This document shows, piece after piece, positions 10,501-19,811 of a stretch of 64,000 bases of DNA (position 1 is its first letter; each line of letters opens with the position of its first letter). Source of the stretch: Bretschneidera sinensis. Its lineage: Eukaryota; Streptophyta; Magnoliopsida; Brassicales; Akaniaceae. The position numbers and the translations under genes are program-made. The stretch is from NCBI GenBank assembly GCA_023935145.1, contig CM043702.1:103866588-103930587 (forward strand), in the 5' to 3' direction. The notes below the pieces were generated by a model that had not been told where the DNA came from, searched no databases, and was given only the letters and a program-made list of their open reading frames with translations.

Positions 10501-13500
10501 AAGCTGCGACACATGCAATATTACCTGAATTGGTTAAGGTAGCAGTAGAGGAGGAAGAAGGCTGTAAAGAAGGAAGTGCATTGCGCAAGTGCTTGACGAG
10601 AAGCTCGCCAAGTTGAGTACTGAACGTATTACGAGAACCAGAACTAGAAGAAGAAAATCCAACAGAGATGGGTTGTGACTGTACCATACTTGGAGATTGT
10701 GCTACACCATCACTGACTTGATTCACATAATTTGGCTTACCTTATTTCTGAAAGCAATAAGGTTCAGTGTGATTTGTATCCCCACAATAATTGCACTTCT
10801 TGTCACTACGTCCACCAATGCGACTACCACCACCACGAGAACCACCACGAAAATTATGGCCTCCATGGCCATTGCGGAAACCACCGCGAAATCCTCCACG
10901 GCCTCCACCGTTAGAGACCAAGGCAGTAGTCTTTGAAGAAGTAACAGGGGAACTAATCAAGGGAGAATGATGTCCTAGGGAAGAACGCAATAGCCGAGAA
11001 TAGGCATTACCACCACCACCACGAGAACCACCACGAAAATTACGGCCTCCACGGCCATCGCAGAAACCACCACGAAATCCTCCACAGCCTCCACCGTTAG
11101 AGACCAAGGCAGTAGTCTCTGAAGAAGTAACAGGGGAACTAATCAAGAGAGAATGATGTCCTAGGGAAGAACACAATAGCCGAGAATAGGCATTAGCAGC
11201 CGTAGGCAAGGTCTCACTTGCAGGGATCTGATCTTTAAAGCCACGAAGATCATAGTCCAAACCAGACAATAAGTGAGCAATCATAAACTCTTCCCATTGC
11301 TTCTTCAGCTGATCTAAATTAGTGGTAAAAGGACTATGCTGCAATAATTGATCCCACAAATGCTTAAATGTGCTATAATACTCAGCTAAAGGTTTCCCAG
11401 ACTGTTTGGTGATGAAAATTTTCTCGTTGAGCTTATACACACGAGAAACATTACTCTGATGAGAAAATCAATCTGCAATTGAATCCCAAATTTTCTTGGA
11501 GGAGTCACAAAATTCAACGGTGGTAGCAATATCGGGATCCATACTATGCCATAGCAATCCTATAACAGCGGAGTCCTCACAAATCCAATCTTCATAAGTT
11601 GGATCACTAGCACTAGGAGGATTGTCAGTCAAATACTTCCAACTTTCGATGTGCACATAAATAAACTCTAACTGCATGTGCCCAAGCCATGTAATTCAGA
11701 CCATTCAACTTTTTCGAAGTGATAGATTTAGGCAAATCATTGTTAACATTAAAAATGGGGAGTTTTTCTTCAATCTTGGTGCTAGATTTCTCTTCTATCA
11801 TCTCAAACACAAGGTTCAAACAACAAAAACAAATCTGATACTAAACCAATAGACCCTTAAATCAGTCAAAGAAGCAGTAACAGACTTGAGAAAAAGCAAA
11901 CCTCCCAACACACTTGAGAAATCCACAAGAAGATCAACAAACTGATGGAAAGGCACATAAACAGCCCTCTTTACACAGCAAGATGAATTTGAGCAAGGCT
12001 ACAATCACCATTCCAAAGCAGCAAAAGCAGGAAACCATGAAAACAGAGGCCAAACTTCAAGAAAGCCGACTCTTCAAATCATATAAAAAAACAACCAATT
12101 GTGATCCAAACATCAAAACAACACCAAAGTCACTCGAGAATCACCTAGTCGACACCCATAGAGACTACCCCAAGCAACAAAGTCGATCCAAAGTCCCAAA
12201 AACTGGAGTTTTAAAAATCGCACTAAAATCTGGAAAAATGGAAGAAAAATTCGAAAACCATACCAAACGACTTAGGATCGCGACGAAACTTCATCAAAAA
12301 TTTTCCCCGGGTGAGTCGACCAGATTGGGGGATCAACTCGTCTTGCTGACGTCAGCATCTATGTTGATGACGTCAGCAGATCTGTGTTGATGATTTCATG
12401 TTGTGCTCCTCGTCTATTCTTCAGATTTGTCTTTTGATCATACATTCTTGAATATGCATCATTAAGGATCATACTTTTTAGAGTTGAACCGGACCGGCCG
12501 ATCCAACCAGTGACCCAAACCTAGACCAGTTTGACCCTTCTATTGGATCAGTTTTGCAATTGAACCGGTCAAACACAGTTGACTCTACCCAGTGAATTGA
12601 TGACCCAAAGGTCGAATCGGTCTGGTTTTTTACATACAACAAAAAAAAAAAATCAAATTTTGAGGGCATGAAGGTTTGAACCTGGACCACTTTGTTAGGA
12701 AGTAGAGTATCTCACCATCTTGCTATCTCATATTTGTAAAGGTTTTTCACCTATATTTTACTATTCAAAATCAACTAATCACACAACGCATTAATTTTTA
12801 TTTTTCTTTTGACAAATCAAAATAAAATATGTTTGTAAATCATAATCAAAATATTAGCTTGTTATTATTTATTTATGGAGTATTTTTTGTTATTAAAATA
12901 AAAATACATGATAAACAATTACTCCATATTTATATCTTTTGTTATCTTGTGAGATTCAAATAATTAACACATAAATTCTCGAAGTTTTAAATCTTGTATA
13001 TGAATTTAAAGGAATTCTTCCAATATTAGTGATCCCCAAATTTGAAACTCTTCAATTAATTAACTATGATGATGACTAAAAATAATTATATAATATTATT
13101 TTTATAAGAATATTAATATAATATATTAAATTAACAAAATTAACAAATTTATAATAATAAAATTATTATATAATTATTTATGCAACCACTTAACCTAGAC
13201 CCATTAACCCACTCCCTTGACCGAGACGATGTCCTGTCCGGTCCTAGTAACTAGTTGTAAGCTCTATAAGGACTTTAGGGTTAATAAATGGCCTTAGTCT
13301 TTATTGGATTTTCTTGCTTTAATTTCTTCCTACAGTAGTTCTGTGGTCCATTGACCAAATAGCTCCTTGTTCTTGAGTTGAACAGCTTATCCAACTTGAG
13401 TATTGTCGGCCTAGCCTACGTGATGGCTTTGGTACTAAGTGAACTCATGTATGAAAATTAGCAGGATTGATGTGGACTACCAGGGTGCTATCTGATCAAA

Positions 13501-14789
13501 TATTTTGGTTATGTGAACCACTTTATAATTTGTCTACGAGGAACTGTGTCCTAGATGGAACATGTTAACTAATTGCCTGGTATTGTCTTTGAGATGTTTT
13601 ATGTGGAATCAGGGATATTTTGGAAGGACTCTGTCCTTGCTTTAAGATCACTTTGCAAGTTTGCTGGACATGTTAGTCTTAGCTGATACTTTAAAAGTTA
13701 AAGAACCTCAAACCACCATTTCAAACAGAATATTTAGAGGATCCTTCCTTCAAACTGAGTGCAAACTGTGTCATATTGAAAAACTCTACGCAGTAAAAGG
13801 GTTAGAAGGGGGAAAAAAGGTTGGGTATTCTACCAAATGCACATTGATTTTAAACTTCTTGAGGCCCACTCTTAATTAGTGATAATAATAATAGGTCCCC
13901 AGATCTTATCTTTTAGTGGAATTCATCACAATTCAGCATCGGTTATGGTTTAAGATTGTATCTATGTCTACAATGAAGTGATGGAAGTTCTCTTAAATTC
14001 AGTTCTTATCTGCAGCAACCTATTGCACTGTCTTTTGACCTCTTGGAAATTGCTAAATTTGGAACTAGTTATGGACCTAGCTAACCATATATTTCCTTGT
14101 TTCTTCTCGTAGGAAGTTGAAGAAAAAATTAAGGGAATGTCTCCTGTAATGTTTGAGGATTTTGTGAAGCCGTTCCAAATTAACTTGGAAGAGGTACCAT
14201 CTTTTTTCTTATTCTAGCAATTAACTTAATCTTATTTAGTCATGACAAAAATGATTCTTTCTTATCTTTTTGTTTATGAGTTGGGGAGGGGGACCACACC
14301 TGATATCATGCATACACTGCCCTAATTGTTGAGAATGATTCCATATGATTCTGATCTTTTCCATGCTGGTCAAATTTAGATTCAGAGGGGCGCCATTCTT
14401 TAAATAATTAAGAGTCAGTACTCAGTAGTTGTTTTAAACATTTCCAGAGTTGTCTCCATTCTTACAAAATTTATAATAATCTAAATTTTTTGAATGTGAT
14501 TTAGATATTTACACTTTGAATCTTTCAAAACAATAGATAAAGAGATGTGCAGCTAGTATTAGTTGAGTGTTCCCCCCATTGCTTATCGGGGTCACTTTCG
14601 GATTTCCAATTTATCCATACACAGATGCACAGATATTTCATGCTTTGATTGTTTCCTTAATTGAGTTTAATATGATATTTGTTGACATTTCTGTTGTGTT
14701 GAACTCATCAGGAGGGGCCATTGCTCCATAATGATAGGCTACGATGTCAACCATTGGATATATATCCTGCACCACTTCACAGATGTTAA
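4375..14789 (+). CDS. FTSHI5: FTSHI5-like inactive FtsH protease, C-terminal part (spliced gene)
   Basis: Five exons with GT-AG borders: 4375-4550, 4734-4808, 5545-5652, 14113-14193 and 14712-14789 (stop TAA 14787-14789). Together they give about 171 residues with diagnostic strings such as IAREMVISPQNARLGL, KRIGLVDRPDNPDG, ELFTRELTRYIEETE, VMFEDFVKPFQINL and a DIYPAPLHRC C-terminus. From memory of the family this is the C-terminal region of plant FTSHI5, a chloroplast inner-envelope FtsH homologue lacking the zinc-protease site and known as a subunit of the Ycf2/FtsHi import-motor complex. The AAA ATPase part is upstream of the window. All visible internal junctions are phase 0 and no stop interrupts the exons, so this end looks intact despite an 8.46-kb intron. 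A related FtsHi paralogue cannot be fully excluded. Confidence 0.78.
4734..4808 (+). CDS. FTSHI5: FTSHI5-like exon
   Basis: 75 nt, 25 codons, from WDDPHVIP to ELFTRELTR. Acceptor TTAG at 4730-4733, donor GTAATG at 4809. Confidence 0.78.
4809..5544 (+). other. FTSHI5: FTSHI5 intron
   Basis: T-rich intron between the exons ending at 4808 and starting at 5545. No other gene or recognisable element was seen. Confidence 0.7.
5545..5652 (+). CDS. FTSHI5: FTSHI5-like exon
   Basis: 108 nt, 36 codons, YIEETEKLAM to LENSRITGL. Acceptor ACAG ending at 5544, donor GTATGC at 5653, which opens the 8.46-kb intron. Confidence 0.78.
6423..6745 (-). mobile_element. TRIM (terminal-repeat retrotransposon in miniature)
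   Basis: Only 323 bp but with a full LTR-element layout on the minus strand: LTRs of 84 bp (6662-6745) and 86 bp (6423-6508), a primer-binding site TAGTATCAGAGCT directly beside the 5' LTR (6649-6661) matching initiator-Met tRNA, a G-rich polypurine tract beside the 3' LTR (6509-6520), and a perfect 5-bp target duplication GTTTT at 6418-6422 and 6746-6750. It has no coding capacity, which is the definition of a TRIM; mobilisation would need proteins in trans. Confidence 0.85.
6746..7182 (+). other. FTSHI5: FTSHI5 intron between two insertions
   Basis: No coding frame or recognisable repeat was found. AT-rich, with no exon-like segment. Confidence 0.6.
7183..7361 (-). repeat. 3' LTR of the intronic copia element
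   Basis: 179 bp with TG...CA ends, next to the polypurine tract that follows the RNase H stop. The stop codon of pol at 7369 lies inside the polypurine tract, as is common in copia elements. Confidence 0.8.
7369..8822 (-). pseudogene. Copia reverse transcriptase and RNase H (frameshifted)
   Basis: The frame from 8822 carries the copia RT domain in order: WELTLLPPGKQTVGCRW, RLVAKGYTQTYGVDY, the QLDIKNAFLHGDL block, the LKQSPRAWF block, catalytic YVDD in LIVYVDDIIVSG, and GRYRRLVGKLIYL. After YLKG (near 7865-7880) it shifts; RNase H continues in another frame (7887-7369) with DADWAD, STSGYCTFVGGNLVTWRSKK, DNQAA and the DILTK...LYAPT end. RT residues look intact, but the shift separates RT from RNase H. 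In the first frame the last ~180 residues are out-of-frame noise. Confidence 0.9.
8829..10726 (-). pseudogene. Copia protease-integrase region with stop codons
   Basis: Minus-strand segments include the protease/linker part (GQGVLHATNSLSLPSSLYIP, then FNLLYVSQL), GAG-pre-integrase (LQWYFRLGHPS), and the integrase core with HTDILGPSRT, VDDYSRMT, RSDNALEY and SKQNGVA, then WGDAVLTACYLINRMPS and CVFLGYS. In-frame stops interrupt it after QNGVA (about 9627), after GYSHT (about 9333), after DLPIALR (about 8976) and just before the RT frame (about 8829). It is therefore defective although most motifs can be read. Confidence 0.85.
10742..11819 (-). pseudogene. Copia gag with duplicated RGG-rich domain
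   Basis: Starts at ATG 11819 (MNLVFEMIEEKSS). Typical gag strings follow: KLNGLNYMAWAHAVRVYL, WLHSMDP-like LLWHSMDPDIATTVEF, and KPLAEYYSTFKHLWDQL. The N-terminal part is split over two frames (11819-11625 and 11677-11468) and the rest is open from 11440 to 10742. A zinc knuckle CNYCGDTNHTEPYC (CX2CX4HX4C) ends the domain. Before it, a 62-residue glycine/arginine-rich block occurs twice in tandem (see the 186-bp repeat). Confidence 0.85.
10835..11206 (-). repeat. 186-bp in-frame tandem duplication in gag
   Basis: Two copies with a period of 186 nt (the ACGAGA string starts at 10835 and again at 11021), that is 62 codons, each covering AYSRLL...SSPVTSS...NGGG and a run of RGG/GG motifs. The copies differ at about ten residues. 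The frame is kept through both. Confidence 0.85.
12478..13247. mobile_element. AT-rich repeat with GGACCGG-type ends, possible DNA transposon or SINE-like composite
   Basis: Left end reads gaaccggaccggcc (12484-12497); the right end reverse-complemented begins aggaccggac (about 13231-13240), a weak inverted terminal match. The interior is over 80% AT (12770-13190). On the minus strand a TAGCAAGATGG and a GGTTCAAACC separated by about 34 nt (about 12673-12730) resemble pol III A and B boxes, but no tRNA fold was recognised. No target duplication was identified. Identity is uncertain. Confidence 0.35.
13248..14112 (+). other. FTSHI5: FTSHI5 intron, downstream part
   Basis: No second gene recognised. 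A 72-codon open frame at 13661-13879 has no recognisable motif and is probably chance. Confidence 0.55.
14113..14193 (+). CDS. FTSHI5: FTSHI5-like exon after the long intron
   Basis: 81 nt, 27 codons, EVEEKIKGMSPVMFEDF to QINLEE. The acceptor is TTCTCGTAG; the donor GTACCA starts at 14194. The frame continues in phase from the exon ending at 5652. Confidence 0.78.
14194..14711 (+). other. FTSHI5: Last FTSHI5 intron
   Basis: GT-AG intron of 518 bp between the two terminal exons. No inserted element seen. Confidence 0.7.
14712..14789 (+). CDS. FTSHI5: FTSHI5-like terminal exon
   Basis: Acceptor ATCAG ending at 14711; 25 codons (EGPLLHNDRLRCQPLD..., ending APLHRC) and TAA at 14787-14789. Confidence 0.78.
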   Translation, partial: EGPLLHNDRLRCQPLDIYPAPLHRC

Positions 14790-16425
14790 ATATTTCTTCA
14801 CTATCATAGTCTCAAGCTCGTATGTGATTTTCCATGGTCGATTTGGTTACTGTGTACCAAGAATTTAGAGATGTTGAGAAAGACAATGAAAAGGATATTC
14901 ATGGTTGCCTCAAGGTACTTCTACTACCAAAGCTACTGATGTTGATAGTCAGCAAGCCCTTTGTTAATTATCATCCGTCTCCCGGCTAGATACTTTATAA
15001 CCAGTGAGGCTTTTAATAGCCATGTTTAAGTTGAAGTTGTCAAAATTCCTATCACGATACCTGCCTGCAGACAAGGGCTGAACCAGCTGTGGATAGAAAA
15101 TTGGATGGAACGCGGCTTTGTTCTGGATGAAGCTGAGAAACATGTTTTACACCTATTTCTTCACTACAGAAAGAAATAATGTTAAAGTACTCGCATCTTT
15201 TCAGTCATCAATTGAACCAGCTGCATTCCATAATTTAGGGCTTAGCTGGATGCTTTCAACCAAACACATACTGTTGATTCTATGCAGATTCATTTTTCAA
15301 TTATTTATCGGCCAGCCCTGAGGCCATTGTATAATGAAGTTTGTTTTTTCTCCTAGCCTTGTGGATGTGATTTTCTGATTATTTGAACTTGAACATTAAC
15401 ATGCCATTACTCCAAGAGAAGAAAAGACATGATGAGCGATCAGGAATCTGGATATTATTGTGTCCTAAAATTGTTGGAAGCTAGGTAACTCTCTTTCTTA
15501 TTTAGGCTAGAGAAAAAAAAGGGAAAGAAATGATTTTTATTTATTAGAAAAAAGTTAAGTAAAAACACTTATAAAAAATTGTTTATGATATGATTTACAA
15601 AATGGATAAATTAGTTTAAAAAATATTTTTATTATTGTTTTATCAAGCATTAAATAGTTTATTCACTATAAGGTTATTAATACAAGAGAATAATGAAAAA
15701 GGAAAATTAGAATTTTTTTTTCGAAGTTATAAATCTTGATATTTTTAAATTAGAAGGCAATTGAGGAAAAATAAAAAATCATTATTATTTAGATATTTAT
15801 TTACATTTTATTATTTTACTGTTTACGAAATAAGAAGAAAATAACTTTTTTATATATATAGTTTTACATAAAGGCACGAGGAAACTGTCAAATCTTTTCC
15901 CTTTCGATTTGCTTATTTTCAATCTTATCCATTTTCTTTCGGCCACGCTAACTTTTTCTCTTATACAAAACAATGCCTTGAAGTAGGTGAAAATCAAATA
16001 CAGCCAGAAGTCAAACGATGATATGAAATATTAGCTTCTCAAGGGGTAGAGAAGAAAAAAATATTATTATACAAATAAAAGGGAGTAAATGGAGTAACTT
16101 CAGTTTTGGTCCTTTTCATTTCATGTTTTTGATATTTTACTTTCTATTTCACATCAATTGAATGGCCTCCTTCACTAATTAAAATTACGCTGAATATGAA
16201 TGGATAAATCTTATTGCCAAGCATACATATCTGTTCAGAGGTTGCAATTAATGGAATTTTTGTTGAAGGTACAACAATATGATGAAATAAAGTTGGGAAC
16301 TTTCCAAATCTCGAACAAGATGAATGAGAATAATTTGTGACATAAAAGTACACTGTTTCTCTTCAAAAATTTGTAAGTCATAGCTATGACCACACCACCA
16401 ATGACCATGTCTTTATGATGCCGGT
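14790..16425. other. FTSHI5 3' flank and intergenic space between convergent genes
   Basis: 14790 to about 15500 is probably 3' UTR and flank. A possible spliced 3' tail is visible: a donor-like CTCAAG/GTACTT near 14913 and a pyrimidine-rich CTGCAG acceptor near 15070, followed by a 36-codon frame (WIENWMERGFVLDEAEKHV...) ending at TAA 15177-15179. About 15500-16140 is AT-rich with no gene. The reductase gene ends on the other strand at 16426, so the two genes converge. Confidence 0.4.
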
Positions 16426-16580
16426 CTACAGTTTGCTTTTTGGGACCCCCACAAGTTCATCTCTGGATCGCTTTTCGACCCCTCGAGAAAGTTGCTTGAC
16501 TGCCTCTTTCCGTAGATGACGAGGCTGGCTCAGCCAAAGTCCTCCATCAACTATGAGAGTGGTTCCATTGATGTATTTAC
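16426..16580 (-). CDS. SDRb: Dienoyl-CoA reductase last exon with SKL
   Basis: 155 nt from the acceptor (AAG/GTAAATAC on the minus strand) to TAG at 16428-16426. It encodes KYINGTTLIVDGGLWLSQPR, then a basic tail ending VGVPKSKL. The SKL tripeptide is a canonical PTS1. Confidence 0.88.
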
Positions 16581-16922
16581 CTTCAAGATTTAAACACGGA
16601 CGAATCGATACATGGAATGGAAAAAAGCATACAAAACTAGCACAAAGGTGAAAGTATTAAGAGCTATTTAGCTGCGTACAAGTTTAGAGGTTTTCATCAC
16701 TCGGTACACGAATGTTTTGTTCCCATGAAGGGCAATGCAGAAAAGACTTAAATATAGTATTTATGATTATGAAATACAATATGACTACCAAATACCAACG
16801 TACATGGGATGAATTACAATGAAAACACTTTGATCTTTCACATTTATCCACAATACCTCATTAAAGATTTATGCCTACTGGGGTCAGTAAACATAATCAC
16901 TTACAACTCTCTTTTCAGCAGC

Positions 16923-17030
16923 TGCTAGGGCATAGCCCAACTGATAGCTACACCTCTTTGAGGAGGTTCTAGGTTCAAATTCACCTACCTCCAATTACCA
17001 CAATTAGAAATATAATAGAAAAAAACTTTC
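16923..17030 (+). mobile_element. tRNA-derived SINE-like repeat
   Basis: It shows an A-box-like TAGCCCAACTGA and a B-box-like GGTTCAAATTC about 28 nt further on, then an A-rich tail (aatagaaaaaaac, about 17013-17026). Order and spacing fit pol III promoters of plant tRNA-derived SINEs. No clear target duplication. It cannot be a functional tRNA because no acceptor stem pairs. Confidence 0.45.
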
Positions 17031-17317
17031 TGCCCACGAATGTGGGCACATAATTTCCAACTGCAATTATCAAGTTGACAAGCCAAAATGGTGAATTCAT
17101 TGACTGCCTCAGTAAGCTTTGACAAGATATATAGGTGATCTACCAAATGTACATGCCATAGTTTCATACATAATATAGCCATGCATTAGAATTGCTAAAC
17201 TTCTTTCAATCAATGAGCAACTTAGTACAAATGTTTTAAAGAAATATTAATACATGTCAGAGTAATACAAGCTATGCAGGACCCTAAGAAGTTGACGAAG
17301 GTCGGGAAGCATTAGAT
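17031..17317. other. Unassigned intron sequence
   Basis: No coding or repeat signature recognised; it precedes the poly-A end of the minus-strand LINE. Confidence 0.5.
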
Positions 17318-19000
17318 TTTTTTTTAAAGCAAAAGTATTAGTATAAAAGGGAACCAAACTATCTAGAAGATAGTGTTTCTATGATATATAAAAGATGAAT
17401 CTTCATTTACAAGAAAATTCCCCTTTAGCAAAAAACAAGAGTGTGAAGCCACCAATCTTTAGGAGAATCAATCAACCATTCTACCTTATCAAAAGCTCTC
17501 TTACTTCTCTAACCAAGCCAACAACTAAATGGAGAGTAGGATCAAGGCAATGATCTTCTTTCTTGTCTTAAAGCTCGAATTCCATTTCATGCCCAAACCT
17601 CCTCTTCAACAGAACCGCTACTCACCCAACAAAGACCCAATCCTGGAGAGCCATACTCCAAAGTTGTCTAGTCCAAGAACAATTTAACAATAAATGATGC
17701 ACGTTTGCAAAAGTTGCAATTCACAAGCACTTTTCCTCTCTTTTGGAGATTTTCAATGATAAAAATCCTTCCCTAAGTAGTTTACCAAACAAAAAATGCC
17801 ACTTTAATGAGAGCACAAGTCTTCCAAATGAGTTTCCATGGGAATAGGGAGCTACCTTCTATAGATAAAAGAGAAGCCTTATAGAAGGAGCCAACCTCAA
17901 ACTTCCCATTACCATTAACCCTCTACTTCATTCGATCCTCTCTATGCAAGCCATTCTTCACTTTGTAAATTTCTATAAAAAAGACTCCAAAATTTTGAAG
18001 TTACCAATCATGAGCATTGTGGACTAGCCGAATATCCCACATTATCTCCCAATTACCCAAAGATGCACAATCACTAATTAAATCATTTGACTCTCTTGCT
18101 ATAGAGTAGACTATAGACCATTGAAAATTGATTTTTAAAAGGGGCATCCCCGCACTATCATGCCAAAAACGAATAGTCTTTCCTCTTCCCACCTCAAAAG
18201 ACACTAAGGGGAGAAAGTCAACCCAATCTTTCCTAATCCATTTTCAAACTTCAACCCCATAAGCACATCTTCCTTCTTAGTGGTCCAACCACAATAATCA
18301 AAAACCAAATTTGCACAAATAACTTTCAGCCACAAATGGTTGTTTTCATTTGCAAATCTCCACAACCACTTTCCAAGCAAGACCAAAACAACCTCTCTCA
18401 ATCGGTTGAGTGACAACACCCCAATTCGCTAAGTGATATTTGTACTCTTCCCCAAAGAAACCTCCTTTGAATGCCTTCCAACCTATTAGCAATTGCACAC
18501 GGGATGGGAAAAGGGGACATGAAATAGATAAGAAGGCCTGAGAGAGTGCTTATAATAAGTGTCAATCTCTCCCATTTAGAAAGCTAACATTTCTTCCAAC
18601 TCGCCAATTTCTTTCAAACCGCTCAACAATGGGATCCCTTGTACTTTATTCTTTGAACCTCGCCCCTAAAGGAAGATCGAAACGGGTTATAGGAAGAGAT
18701 TCAATGGTACACCCCAACAAGCTTGCCAAATAATCTCCATCAATATCCTCCCAAAAAGGAATAAAAACTTTTTCTTAAATTAATCTTAAGCCCAGAAGCT
18801 GCTTCAAAGAAAAGTAGAACACAACGAAGATTGCGAATTGTTCTCTTTCCGCCCCATAAAAGATAATGGTAAAATCGGCAAAGAGAAGGTATGACACCTC
18901 AACTTATTCCCTATCCCTACCCACTTTGAAACCCTCAAAATCCCTCCATCCACCGCTAACTAATTCTATTGACACCATCCAACTAGTGCAAAGAACTTGG
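17318..19000 (-). mobile_element. 5'-truncated LINE (L1-like) fragment
   Basis: The minus strand ends in A9 at 17326-17318, as expected for a LINE 3' tail. Upstream decayed codons give the RT C-terminal part (LLFADFTIIF, a YADD-type box, about 18860-18900), the WERLTLI...[19 protein letters not shown] block, KWLWRFANENNHLWLKVICA, and SFEVGRGKTIRFWHD (zf-RVT linker). Many stops and shifts. 5' truncation at about 18995-19020 adjoins the SIRE-like copia LTR. Confidence 0.75.
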
Positions 19001-19026
19001 TTTAGCATTCAATATAATATCTTTTT

Positions 19027-19757
19027 TGTTAACCCCTAACTTGATTTTAATGATGACAAAACAATATCAAATTGTGCCAACCAATTTGTCAAGTGTTTAA
19101 GAGATGCAAGGATGTTTGAACAAAGACAACCAATACTTAAAAAGCTAAGTACTCAACTTTGGAACAAGACTGAAGAACAAGATTAGAAGATTTAAGGTAG
19201 TCAATATATTTGTAAATCTTCTCTCAAGTCTATAGATTTATTAATGGCTCAAAATGTTTTTGACAAAGGCTTTTGAACTTAAACTTAATTTTATAAAGTT
19301 ATTGTCAAAACTGAAAACGATTATTTCAAGGGATTCAGTCGACTGAATGAAGGATAGAAAAGTCCTGCCCTTTGACTCAATCGACTGAATGAAGGTCAAC
19401 TTCTTCTATCCTTAACCTAGTTGACTGAATAATCAGTCAAGTTAATTGAATGAGGGGCAGAGAGTTCAACTCTATGCCCCAATCGACTGAACTAAATGAT
19501 TAAAAACCTTAAACAAAGTCATTTAATCCAATCGACTGAATGTTCGAAAACAACAGCTATAATTCAAATTTTTTAGCGTTGTTTAAAGCATTAATTTTTT
19601 TTGTTTTTTTTGGGTTTGCTCATTTATAATGGGTTTATATAGTCTTAAACCAATATATTCATTGTTGTGCGTGCTTAATTGTTTAAAACTTGTTTGTTAA
19701 TTGCAAAAAGTTTGAAAACCTAATTCACCCCCTCTTGGGTTTGCACCTTGGTTTACA
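19027..19757 (+). repeat. 5' LTR of the SIRE-like element, rearranged
   Basis: 731 bp. It matches the 3' LTR to about 19593; then about 19594-19650 is the reverse complement of 3' LTR positions about 28246-28300; then it resumes at the equivalent of 28708. The inverted piece includes the TATATAAACCC promoter segment. Confidence 0.85.
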
Positions 19758-19811
19758 ATTGGTATTAGAGCAATGTACTCAATTTCAAGCTTAACATCCT
19801 TGAGTTGATCC

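Larger units (their letters stand above)
7183..12476 (-). mobile_element. Ty1/copia retrotransposon, 5' LTR missing
   Basis: The minus-strand 3' LTR is 7183-7361 (179 bp, TGTTAG...CTAACA), preceded by the typical polypurine tract TTGAGGGGGAG (7362-7372). Reading toward higher coordinates come RNase H, RT, integrase, protease and gag, then a long non-coding leader (about 11830-12476). No second copy of the LTR was found up to 13.25 kb, so the element appears truncated where the AT-rich repeat begins. A TAGTATCAGA string at about 11860 resembles a primer site but has no LTR beside it. Gag-pol carries several stops and a frameshift. The small LTR and glycine-rich gag suggest an Ale-like lineage (inference). 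Confidence 0.85.
5653..14112 (+). other. FTSHI5: 8.46-kb FTSHI5 intron stuffed with transposable elements
   Basis: Delimited by donor 5653 and acceptor 14111-14112. Contents in order: unassigned intron (5653-6422), a TRIM element (6423-6745), unassigned intron (6746-7182), a copia element truncated at its 5' end (7183 to about 12476), an AT-rich repeat (about 12478-13247) and unassigned intron (13248-14112). The two full-length-looking insertions are antisense to the gene. Confidence 0.75.

Noticed and set aside
12673..12730. tRNA gene on the minus strand
   Set aside because: Only A- and B-box-like strings are present; no acceptor or anticodon stem could be paired.
13661..13879. A 72-codon plus-strand frame in the FTSHI5 intron
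   Set aside because: No homology recognised, no splice context, inside an intron.
16923..17010. tRNA gene
   Set aside because: The boxes are degenerate, no cloverleaf forms and an A-rich tail follows; SINE-like is the better reading.
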